A DNA stretch of 25,078 nucleotides, from IMG/VR virus record IMGVR_UViG_3300010883_000424, positions 1 through 25,078 of that record; one strand, written 5' to 3'. Below the pieces are notes generated by a model that searched no databases, was not told where the DNA came from, and saw only the letters and a program-made list of their open reading frames with translations. This document shows, in pieces, positions 18,408-25,078 of this stretch. The position numbers were made by a program, and so were the translations under genes. The stretch comes from a virus. Position 1 is the first letter of the stretch. Each line of letters begins with the position of its first letter.

Positions 18408-20034
18408 TGCCAAATTAAACTTACTTAGCGGGAAAGAGAAAGTTGATATGCTAAGGGCTATGTATTTGGACATATTTTTTTTCGCTGAAGTATTATTTGG
18501 TGATGCAGAGAACTCGATGCACTACCATTGCCGTGCTGAGTCCCCCCATTTTCATAAAGAGATAGCAGAAAACCTTTTAAGGTTGAATGTTGGCGAGAAA
18601 ATTGCGATAGTTGCACCTAGGGACCACGCAAAAAGCACATTTATTAACTTAATATACCCTTTACATAGGATTTTATTCGGTGAAGAGCGTTTTATATTGC
18701 TTATATCTGAGTCTGAGATGCAATCTAAGTACAATTTAGAAAGTATTGGCAATGAGGTCGAGTTTAACCCAAAAATAAAATTTTTCTTTGGAAATAGGAT
18801 GGGGTCAACGTGGGGAAAAGAGGAGAAAGAGTTCGTAGGAGCATATGCAACAGACGGTTCTATAAAAATAAAGACAAAAGTGCTTGTTCGTGGTACTGGT
18901 CAAAAAGTCAGGGGCTTAAAGTATGGAGCATATCGACCAACTCTTACTATTATTGATGACGGAGAGGGAGAGGCAAACACAGCAACACCAGTTTTAAGGG
19001 ATAAATTCAAAAGATGGCTAAATGCTGCCGTAATTCCGGGTTCTGGGGACGCTAAAATGATTTTTATTGGAACAATAGTAGACGAAGAGAGTTATTTGAA
19101 CAGAATTGCGGGTCCAAAAGCCTATGATAGGGACGGTAACTATAAAATAAAGTCGTGGAAGTCGCTATTTTACCAAGCAATCATACAAGATACCCCAAAA
19201 GGGATTTTTGTCAGTTCGGGTAAGGAAAAAAAGGACAAAAACGGTACTCCGGCTGTTCTTTGGCACGATAGAAGACCTTATAAGTGGCTAGCAGCAGAAA
19301 GAGATAGATTGAAGTCTGAGGGAGATATATCGTATTTCTACCAAGAGTACCAGAATATACCAATGGATGATTCTTTTAGGATATTTAAAAAAGATGACAT
19401 TCAGTATTGGGACGGAAGGTATTTAAGGCAAGATAACTACAATTTTATAATTAATAAGGGAGTTCAGGTCCCAGTTAATATATTTATGGGCGTTGACCCG
19501 GCAAGTAGTGAAAATATTAAAGCAGACTATACGGTTGCGATGGTTGTAGCCGTTGATGATAAGTATAATATATATGTGGTAGATATGTTTAGAGGTCAAG
19601 TAGCTCCTATGGATGGAGTGACCGCAATCATTAATTTAGCAGACACATATCATCCTAAAGACATTAGAGTAGAAAAGACGGGTCACGCTATGTTATCGGA
19701 CTATCTAATGAGATTAGGTAAGGAAACTGGAAGATTTTTACCAATTACCCCAAAAGATGCTATTAAGTCTAAGTTTTTCAGGATTAAAGAGATGCAACCA
19801 TTATTTGCTAGTAAAGCTATCTTTCTAAAAGATAGCCAATATGAACTTGAATCTGAGCTGCTAGCATTTAGAGAACACGGAACATTTAAAAAAGACACAC
19901 TTGATGCTTTAAGATGGGCAACTGAAGATATATACCCAAATAGGCTCCAGAGAGGCGAGAAAGGCATATGGGAAACTTCTATGCCAAAAACCCTTGCTTG
20001 TGACTGGGAAACGGGTGAAATTTATAGTGCATAA
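18394..20034 (+). CDS. terL: Terminase large subunit
   Basis: 546 aa from ATG 18394 (GTG two codons earlier is possible; AAGAG lies ahead). The ATPase domain has a Walker A-like APRDHAKST (residues 74-82 of this start) and Walker B LTIIDDGEGE (184-193, D-D/E catalytic pair), followed by a coupling motif region with MIFIGT. The C-terminal RNase H-like nuclease has its first aspartate in MGVDPASS, a middle acidic residue in DIRVEKTG and a last aspartate in DTLDALRWATED. It pumps DNA into the prohead and cuts concatemers. Codon use is AT-ending, unlike the early minus genes. Confidence 0.92.
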   Translation: MENLDAKLNLLSGKEKVDMLRAMYLDIFFFAEVLFGDAENSMHYHCRAESPHFHKEIAENLLRLNVGEKIAIVAPRDHAKSTFINLIYPLHRILFGEERFILLISESEMQSKYNLESIGNEVEFNPKIKFFFGNRMGSTWGKEEKEFVGAYATDGSIKIKTKVLVRGTGQKVRGLKYGAYRPTLTIIDDGEGEANTATPVLRDKFKRWLNAAVIPGSGDAKMIFIGTIVDEESYLNRIAGPKAYDRDGNYKIKSWKSLFYQAIIQDTPKGIFVSSGKEKKDKNGTPAVLWHDRRPYKWLAAERDRLKSEGDISYFYQEYQNIPMDDSFRIFKKDDIQYWDGRYLRQDNYNFIINKGVQVPVNIFMGVDPASSENIKADYTVAMVVAVDDKYNIYVVDMFRGQVAPMDGVTAIINLADTYHPKDIRVEKTGHAMLSDYLMRLGKETGRFLPITPKDAIKSKFFRIKEMQPLFASKAIFLKDSQYELESELLAFREHGTFKKDTLDALRWATEDIYPNRLQRGEKGIWETSMPKTLACDWETGEIYSA

Positions 20035-20062
20035 CTTATGAATATAAAGGATATAGAATAAA

Positions 20063-22099
20063 TTGGCAATAAAGCAACCATACGGAAAATCCGGTCCATA
20101 CCAGAAGATAGAAGACAGTTACGGTCTTAATGACCTCAACTCTGATGAAATTCGGGATGAGTGGTTTCGCTATGAAAAAGCTAACTCTGAGTGGAGAGTC
20201 CAAATTTCCGATGATGAATCTTTTTATTTAGGGAATCAACTCACAGAAAAACAGAAAGAATATCTTCAAAGCGTGGGGCAACCACCGGAGTGCAATAATA
20301 AGATTAGACCAGCAGTTGAGCAGGTGCTAGCAAATGTAGCGTCAGCCTCTCCAACTTGGTCTGTGCAGCCAGAAGGAAAAACAGATTCAGAGATAAGTTT
20401 TATATTCTCTCAATTAATGGATAGAATATGGTACGATTGCGACGGGGACCATAGTTTTAGAAAAATGGTCCGAGATTTCTTAGTAAAGGGAATAACATAC
20501 GCATATGTTTACCCTGACTGGCAAGGAGATGGAGGATTAGGGAGCATAAAATTAAAGAAGATGGCTCCAGAATCTATATTCGTAGACCCAAATTCCATAT
20601 TACCAGACTTTTCTGATGCTAGCAGCATAATATATAGTGATATTATGACCAAAAAGCAGGCTAAGACTTTATATCCGTCACTAGAAAAAGTAATTGACGA
20701 TGCTATGCCAGAACAATGGGGCAATGAGAAGTCTAGTGGTAACTTTAATAGGGATTATGTTATTTCTAGGTCAGATAGTTATAATGAGCAAGAAGACGAG
20801 AGAGTAAGAAAGTTTGTAAGATGGTCTAAGGTTTCATTACCAAAAATGCGAGTTACGGAGATGACTACCGGATATACTAGTATTTTAGAGAAAGAACAAT
20901 GGGATGAGATGAAAGAAAGCCCTGATTACGCACAATTTGTAGAAGCGGGTGAAATAACAGCTCAGGAAATTTTTCAAACAGTAATTAGAGAGACTTGTAT
21001 GTTTGGGGACGTTATGGGCTATGATTATATATTGCCACTTACTGAATACCCAATTATTCCAGCCTGCAATGAACACGCAGCAAATCCATACCCTAGCGGA
21101 GATGTTCGTCACGCAAAGACTCCTCAGCGTATGTTAAATAGAACTGAGGCATTATTAATTGCACACACAAATGCAACGGCTAATTTTAAATTAATTTACG
21201 AAGATGGTGCAATAGACCCAGAAGAACTGGGAAAATGGTCTATTCCCAATGCTGTTATAAGAGCGAATCCCGGTGCTATCTCAGGTGGCAAAATAAAAGA
21301 ATATACACCAAACTCTTTAAGTTCTCAGCTATATAACGAGAAAAGTAGGTATGAAGTAGATATAGAGCAGGTTTTTGGCTCCTATAAGTTTTCTCAAGGA
21401 AACCCAGACGCTAGTCCGGGTACGGTAGGTGAGGCAGGTCTTATTGACGAGGCTGTAGCTAAAAAGCAGAATTGGAAGATATTACCAGTATATGATATGC
21501 TAACTAGGGCTGCTAGCATATGCGTACAATGGATACCTCACATCTATGACCAGCAAAGGGTGTTAAGGTTTGTTAATCCGCAAGGTGACGATAAGGAAGT
21601 TCAATTAAATTTACCAGTTGAAGATAAGACTGGTGCAGTAAACAAGATGTATGATATGACTACCGCAAAAGCAGACATTAGAGCAGTAGTAGGTAGCACA
21701 AGGGCTAAAAACCCATTAGCAGATTTAAACAGGGACATTGGATTAATGCAAGCAGGTATTTATGATAAAACCCAAGTTATTATGAATATGCAATCTGATA
21801 TTGACAAAGGGGCATTACTAGAGAGGCAGGGCGAAATTTCGCAATTATCTCAACAAGTTCAGCAATTAACAGAGCAAGTTAAAACATTATCCGGTGATAT
21901 ACAGACAAGAGAACGAGAAGTTTTCCACCAGAAGATGAGAGCTGAAGTTGCAGAGGCAACTAAACCAATAGCTGGAGCAGTTGCAAATATAAAAGCGAGA
22001 ACAAAAATTGAAGAAGCTCGGCAGAAGGACAGTTCATCCAAAGCTGAGGAACAGGTAAACTCAATGATAGCTGCTAATTCTCAAAACGGAATGGCATAA
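20063..22099 (+). CDS. Portal protein
   Basis: 678 aa from a TTG start with AAAGGATA about 11 bases ahead; no ATG fits. The product has the P22-type portal character: N-terminal helices with DESFYLGNQLTEKQKEYL, a core with IRPAVEQVLANV and MAPESIFVDPNS, and a C-terminal helical/coiled-coil tail (about 590-660, Gln-rich QLSQQVQQLTEQVKTL). Portals form the dodecameric DNA gate. Position directly between TerL and the scaffold supports the call. Four TGCTAGCA or GCTAGC-type sites fall in this and adjacent late genes. Confidence 0.85.
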   Translation: MAIKQPYGKSGPYQKIEDSYGLNDLNSDEIRDEWFRYEKANSEWRVQISDDESFYLGNQLTEKQKEYLQSVGQPPECNNKIRPAVEQVLANVASASPTWSVQPEGKTDSEISFIFSQLMDRIWYDCDGDHSFRKMVRDFLVKGITYAYVYPDWQGDGGLGSIKLKKMAPESIFVDPNSILPDFSDASSIIYSDIMTKKQAKTLYPSLEKVIDDAMPEQWGNEKSSGNFNRDYVISRSDSYNEQEDERVRKFVRWSKVSLPKMRVTEMTTGYTSILEKEQWDEMKESPDYAQFVEAGEITAQEIFQTVIRETCMFGDVMGYDYILPLTEYPIIPACNEHAANPYPSGDVRHAKTPQRMLNRTEALLIAHTNATANFKLIYEDGAIDPEELGKWSIPNAVIRANPGAISGGKIKEYTPNSLSSQLYNEKSRYEVDIEQVFGSYKFSQGNPDASPGTVGEAGLIDEAVAKKQNWKILPVYDMLTRAASICVQWIPHIYDQQRVLRFVNPQGDDKEVQLNLPVEDKTGAVNKMYDMTTAKADIRAVVGSTRAKNPLADLNRDIGLMQAGIYDKTQVIMNMQSDIDKGALLERQGEISQLSQQVQQLTEQVKTLSGDIQTREREVFHQKMRAEVAEATKPIAGAVANIKARTKIEEARQKDSSSKAEEQVNSMIAANSQNGMA

Positions 22100-22119
22100 C
22101 TAATAAGCAAGGAGCATCT

Positions 22120-23031
22120 GTGGAAAACACAACAGAAGAACAAGTCAATGAGCAAGTAGAAGACACCCAAGAAGATGGTAACTTTAATCTCGTAGATGAA
22201 CTAGTTTCATTTAATAAAGGAGAAGAAAGCCCAGAAGAAGGTGCTGTAACAAACGAGGCGGAATCTGACAATAATGAAAAGGTTGAGGAATCAGAATCCC
22301 AACAGGAAAGTACCGAACAATGGTTAATAGATAACAAGTTTAAAGACAATGATGATGGAAGGCAGAAACTAGCCGATTCATACAAGAGTCTGCAAAGCGA
22401 ATACGATAAAATGCGTAATAGTCCCGAATTACCACAGGACGCTCAAGACGCTATCAAGTTTGCTGAGTGGGTTGCTAATAATGATGATGCTAGAACAGCC
22501 TTGGAAGGACTTGTTAACTCACCGGAGCAAAGTATTGTAGAAATCCCAGAGGATTTTGACCAATTAGATATATATACAGAAGGCACTTCGTCTAATGATT
22601 GGTATAAGGCAACTCAGAATCAGCAAAGGACTGAAATGAAAGACCAGATACTATCGGAAGTAAAGAGTGAATTTCAACAACGAGATAATAAAGTTCAGGA
22701 AGAAGCAGAAGCTCGTAATATGTACGCCTATTTACAGGCAGAACATAATATGGACGAAGCTGAAGTAACTGATTATTTAAGCTTTATTAAGGAGGAAGAT
22801 AATTTTTCCCCCCAAAATCTTGTTTCAATGTATAGAACGTCTAAGGGAACTCAGCCACGAACTAAAACAACTACAAAACATTCGGAGAGTAACCCTTCTC
22901 GGAAGGAACTACCTGCTGGAGTAAATGCAGCAGTCGGTGGTGGTTCAAACCCCCCTGCTAGCAACAATCCAGTAGATGACCTAATGAAGAGTTTAATGGG
23001 AAACTCAAAGAGGAATGTTTTTCAAGACTAA
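22120..23031 (+). CDS. Capsid assembly scaffolding protein
   Basis: 303 aa from a GTG start with AAGGAG 6 bases upstream. Highly acidic N-terminal third (NTTEEQVNEQVEDTQEDGNF and following Glu/Asp-rich stretches), a helical middle (about 85-235) and a basic C-terminal tail with a Pro/Gly/Asn linker (about 250-290). This charge layout, length and location between portal and major capsid are typical of phage scaffolds, whose basic end binds the capsid protein. Homology to a named family is not evident. Confidence 0.8.
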   Translation: MENTTEEQVNEQVEDTQEDGNFNLVDELVSFNKGEESPEEGAVTNEAESDNNEKVEESESQQESTEQWLIDNKFKDNDDGRQKLADSYKSLQSEYDKMRNSPELPQDAQDAIKFAEWVANNDDARTALEGLVNSPEQSIVEIPEDFDQLDIYTEGTSSNDWYKATQNQQRTEMKDQILSEVKSEFQQRDNKVQEEAEARNMYAYLQAEHNMDEAEVTDYLSFIKEEDNFSPQNLVSMYRTSKGTQPRTKTTTKHSESNPSRKELPAGVNAAVGGGSNPPASNNPVDDLMKSLMGNSKRNVFQD

Positions 23032-23044
23032 TTAGGAGTCTATA

Positions 23045-24538
23045 ATGGCTGAAAACTACGGAAGTGGTTATGCAAAATTCACGGACGGGTCCGCAAGACA
23101 AGTCCTTGAATTAGGAAGTAAAGTTCATTATTTCAACCCCTCAGATACACCTATCTTTTCTATTATGGGTCGTACAAGCACTCGCTCAACTCCTGTGCCT
23201 AAATTTGAATGGATGGAAGATGAACATTTTATTAAACGCTCAATAACGCTTGTTGGTCACACAGACACAATCGGTGGAAATGCTATTTTAAATGGTGCTA
23301 CTGATGGCGATGGAACTGTCGCTGCCTCTGGTGATAACCAATTTCAATCTGTTCTTACGATGAATAGACAGGCACAGTTGGAACTCTTTGAAATAGGCGG
23401 TGTCTACTCAGTAAAATCAAATGCCGCTGCTGGTACTGTTAACGGAGTTGACGGAACTACTGCTCAATACGTTATGGTTACTGCTATTGGATATCAAGCT
23501 GCACATAAAGGTCAGACCAATTCTGACAGAGATGTCTGCTTTGAATCTGTAGCCGTGGCTGGTAGTGCTGCTACCCTTAGTGATAGCACAGGTGCTGTTT
23601 TTGTAAGTACCTCAGCTTCGACTAAGTGGGACATTGAGTATGTTGGTACTGCTGGCAATCCTACAACTGGGACTAAAAAGGGTTTTGAATATCAAAGCTC
23701 TGATAATTCTGGTGACTACGTTGCTCACGTTTGGAATATGCACGGACCTTCTCAGGGTTACAATGAAGGTGCGGGCGTTAGTGCAATGAGTACAAAGAAA
23801 GTTCGTAGACTATCTAACTACACTCAAATTTTTCGTGAACCATTCTCGCTTACTCGCACAATGCGTGTTTCTAAGCAGTATGGTGAGCAGGAATTTGCTA
23901 GGTTACAATCTCGCAAACTTACCAAAATCAAAGGCGACCTTGAATGGGCGTTGATGATGAATGGTGATGCCGATGCTGATGCTAGTGCTATGAACCCAAA
24001 GCGTACTTTTATGGGCTTTGGACTTAATGGTTCTGGTGGAGCTATTGCTTCAAATGACGGTCGTAGTAATACTGCCTTTCAATTTGATGCTAATGGTGAT
24101 GCTACTGACATTGACCATATGGACGAAGTTGTTGCTAACATCTTCCAAGATACCATTAATGGTTCAATGAATAAAGTTGCTCTTTGTTCTAACAAATGGT
24201 TACGGAAGCTTGTTACAGCAGTTCGTAAATCTTCTGGTGCTACCTTGAATGCCGAAATGGGTTCTGGAGTTACTAGCGGGATGCGTGTTACTAAGCATTT
24301 TGGACCAGTCGGTGAACTATCGTTTATTCCTCATCCATTGTTAAATGGAGCATATGAGGATTACGCTCTAGTAATCGACCCTGCTAACATTGATATGCGC
24401 CCTCTGGCACAATCCGATATGCAACTGCGTAACGACATTGTGAAAGATGGTACTGATGGAACTGTTAGTGAATGGTTGTACGAAGGTGGACCGGAAATTA
24501 GGAATGAGCAAACTCACGCTATTTTAAAGCTGATTTAA
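23045..24538 (+). CDS. Major capsid protein (SU10/DUF5309-like)
   Basis: 497 aa, ATG with TTAGGAG 9 bases upstream. The N-terminal arm (1-65) and the S-N-Y-T-Q-I-F-R-E-P-F segment (about 257-267), followed by an R-x-L-T-K-I-K-G-D-L-E-W-A helix (288-300), match the SU10 head protein/DUF5309 family, an HK97-fold branch. Residues about 115-235 are a Gly/Thr/Ser/Ala-rich beta stretch, likely a surface insertion. Arginine is often CGT/CGC here rather than AGA/AGG, consistent with high expression. A terminator follows immediately. Confidence 0.88.
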   Translation: MAENYGSGYAKFTDGSARQVLELGSKVHYFNPSDTPIFSIMGRTSTRSTPVPKFEWMEDEHFIKRSITLVGHTDTIGGNAILNGATDGDGTVAASGDNQFQSVLTMNRQAQLELFEIGGVYSVKSNAAAGTVNGVDGTTAQYVMVTAIGYQAAHKGQTNSDRDVCFESVAVAGSAATLSDSTGAVFVSTSASTKWDIEYVGTAGNPTTGTKKGFEYQSSDNSGDYVAHVWNMHGPSQGYNEGAGVSAMSTKKVRRLSNYTQIFREPFSLTRTMRVSKQYGEQEFARLQSRKLTKIKGDLEWALMMNGDADADASAMNPKRTFMGFGLNGSGGAIASNDGRSNTAFQFDANGDATDIDHMDEVVANIFQDTINGSMNKVALCSNKWLRKLVTAVRKSSGATLNAEMGSGVTSGMRVTKHFGPVGELSFIPHPLLNGAYEDYALVIDPANIDMRPLAQSDMQLRNDIVKDGTDGTVSEWLYEGGPEIRNEQTHAILKLI

Positions 24539-24561
24539 CTCTAGTTCTAGTTTTAAACTAA

Positions 24562-24594
24562 TCGAAGGGGCATTCTTTATGTCTGCCCCTTTGA
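24562..24594 (+). terminator. Terminator after the major capsid gene
   Basis: TCGAAGGGGCA (24562-24572) pairs with TGCCCCTTTGA (24584-24594) over 11 bp, one G-U pair, around an 11-base loop, 23 bases after the capsid stop. The U-tail is short and interrupted (TTTGATTT region), so partial termination with some read-through to the downstream tail genes is likely. Confidence 0.65.
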
Positions 24595-24609
24595 TTTACA
24601 GGAGATACA

Positions 24610-25078
24610 ATGTTATACGCAGAAGCTTATGAACTACTAGATATTGTCCTTACGGGACATTCAACAAGCGTTCCATTAACAGCAAAGCTGAAAAGAAGAT
24701 TCTTTGATGACGCTGTTAATATGATGAATAATCTATATGTGAGAAATATCGAAGAAGAAGTATTCTCCGGGAATGGGGCAACAACAAAATTTGTTTTTAG
24801 TAACGATAAGGCAAGCACTAGAATATATCAAGTATCTTTTAAAGACAGCAATGGATACAAAGACATTCCTTTTGCACCACAAAGTCTTATTACGAACCCT
24901 GATGAAATGCTTAATCCAAGTTATGTAGTAAGAAAGGAAACTTCTCTTGGTGGTCAATATTCAGACATAACTACATCAACTAATTCAATTAGAACCTCAG
25001 AATCTCACGGATTGTCTGTAGGCGACTATGTTAATATATTGCAAGTACCAACAATTACTCAATATTTTGTTCATTCAA
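24610..25078 (+). CDS. Head-tail junction gene, cut by the window edge
   Basis: Open frame from ATG 24610, with AGGAGA 5 bases upstream, to the end of the window (156 codons seen, 3' end missing). The product begins MLYAEAYELLDIVLTGHSTS and continues with helices (LKRRFFDDAVNMMNNLYVRN) and beta segments typical of viral structural proteins. The place right after the major capsid gene suggests a neck, adaptor or head-completion protein. No family recognised; function inferred from position only. Confidence 0.6.
   Translation, partial: MLYAEAYELLDIVLTGHSTSVPLTAKLKRRFFDDAVNMMNNLYVRNIEEEVFSGNGATTKFVFSNDKASTRIYQVSFKDSNGYKDIPFAPQSLITNPDEMLNPSYVVRKETSLGGQYSDITTSTNSIRTSESHGLSVGDYVNILQVPTITQYFVHS

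Larger units (their letters stand above)
1437..22963. repeat. Dispersed palindrome TGCTAGCA, 17 perfect copies
   Basis: TGCTAGCA starts at 1437, 3848, 4358, 6439, 6751, 7446, 8296, 9172, 9553, 10697, 11643, 12734, 19859, 20325, 20617, 21511 and 22956. GCTAGC with other flanks is at 2601, 3450, 12055, 12380, 13413, 13603, 18263 and 19287. At this base composition fewer than one copy of an 8-mer is expected in 25 kb (my estimate). Copies occur in genes of both strands and, in checked cases, in two frames (Ala-Ser and Leu-Ala), so the conserved unit is DNA, not a peptide. Confidence 0.85.

Noticed and set aside
1-25078. CRISPR arrays, insertion sequences, integrase with attachment site
   Set aside because: No regularly spaced repeats of 25-40 bases, no transposase and no integrase were seen. 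The only dispersed repeat is the short palindrome.

Overview
The window is a contiguous piece of an AT-rich (roughly 38-40% GC by eye) tailed double-stranded DNA phage genome. It shows a large terminase, portal, scaffold and SU10/DUF5309-type major capsid protein in canonical order, a lysis module, and a Gam / single-strand-annealing / resolvase-like / DUF1376 replication module. There are no ribosomal, tRNA or host housekeeping genes. Genes are tightly packed with ATGA or TAATG overlaps. The viral 2OG-Fe(II) oxygenase and the small membrane proteins resemble what is seen in marine phages, but the host cannot be named from this sequence.

Layout. (1) 1-9190, plus strand: a promoter with three phased TGACTAAG repeats, a 2OG-Fe(II) dioxygenase, a run of very small membrane or coiled-coil proteins, a transglycosylase-like endolysin, a metallophosphoesterase, a small excisionase-like HTH gene whose end forms a hairpin over the next ribosome binding site, then Gam-like, ssDNA-annealing, HTH, PD-(D/E)XK resolvase-like and DUF1376 replication genes. 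(2) 8531-8722 and 9191-9410: non-coding stretches with several stems whose G-U pairs form only in plus-strand RNA, ending at a convergent terminator (9411-9437). (3) 9460-16989, minus strand: about 17 genes running leftward from a divergent promoter region. They include a MoxR/CobS-type AAA+ ATPase followed by a probable degenerate vWA protein, a PC4/p15-type ssDNA-binding protein, and many unrecognised small genes separated by RNA hairpins. (4) 16990-17307: divergent control region. (5) 17308 to the end, plus strand: small membrane protein, TerS-like, TerL, portal, scaffold, major capsid, terminator, and the start of a head-tail junction gene cut by the window edge.

How it works together (inference). 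The minus operon with C-ending codons next to the divergent promoter is probably early host takeover. The left plus operon supplies recombination, replication and lysis functions. The right plus operon is late morphogenesis.

Most unusual points: the 8-bp palindrome TGCTAGCA occurs 17 times (GCTAGC 25 times) across both coding strands, in two reading frames and unrelated genes. There is a set of candidate structured RNAs at 8545-8700, 9204-9386 and 10047-10108. The early minus operon has repeated intergenic hairpins, three of them built on TGCTAG/CTAGCA arms. The ORFs too short for routine calling (e.g. 695-784, 1358-1510, 1811-1963, 1964-2116, 2113-2268, 9460-9597, 11613-11723, 11728-11883) are annotated here.
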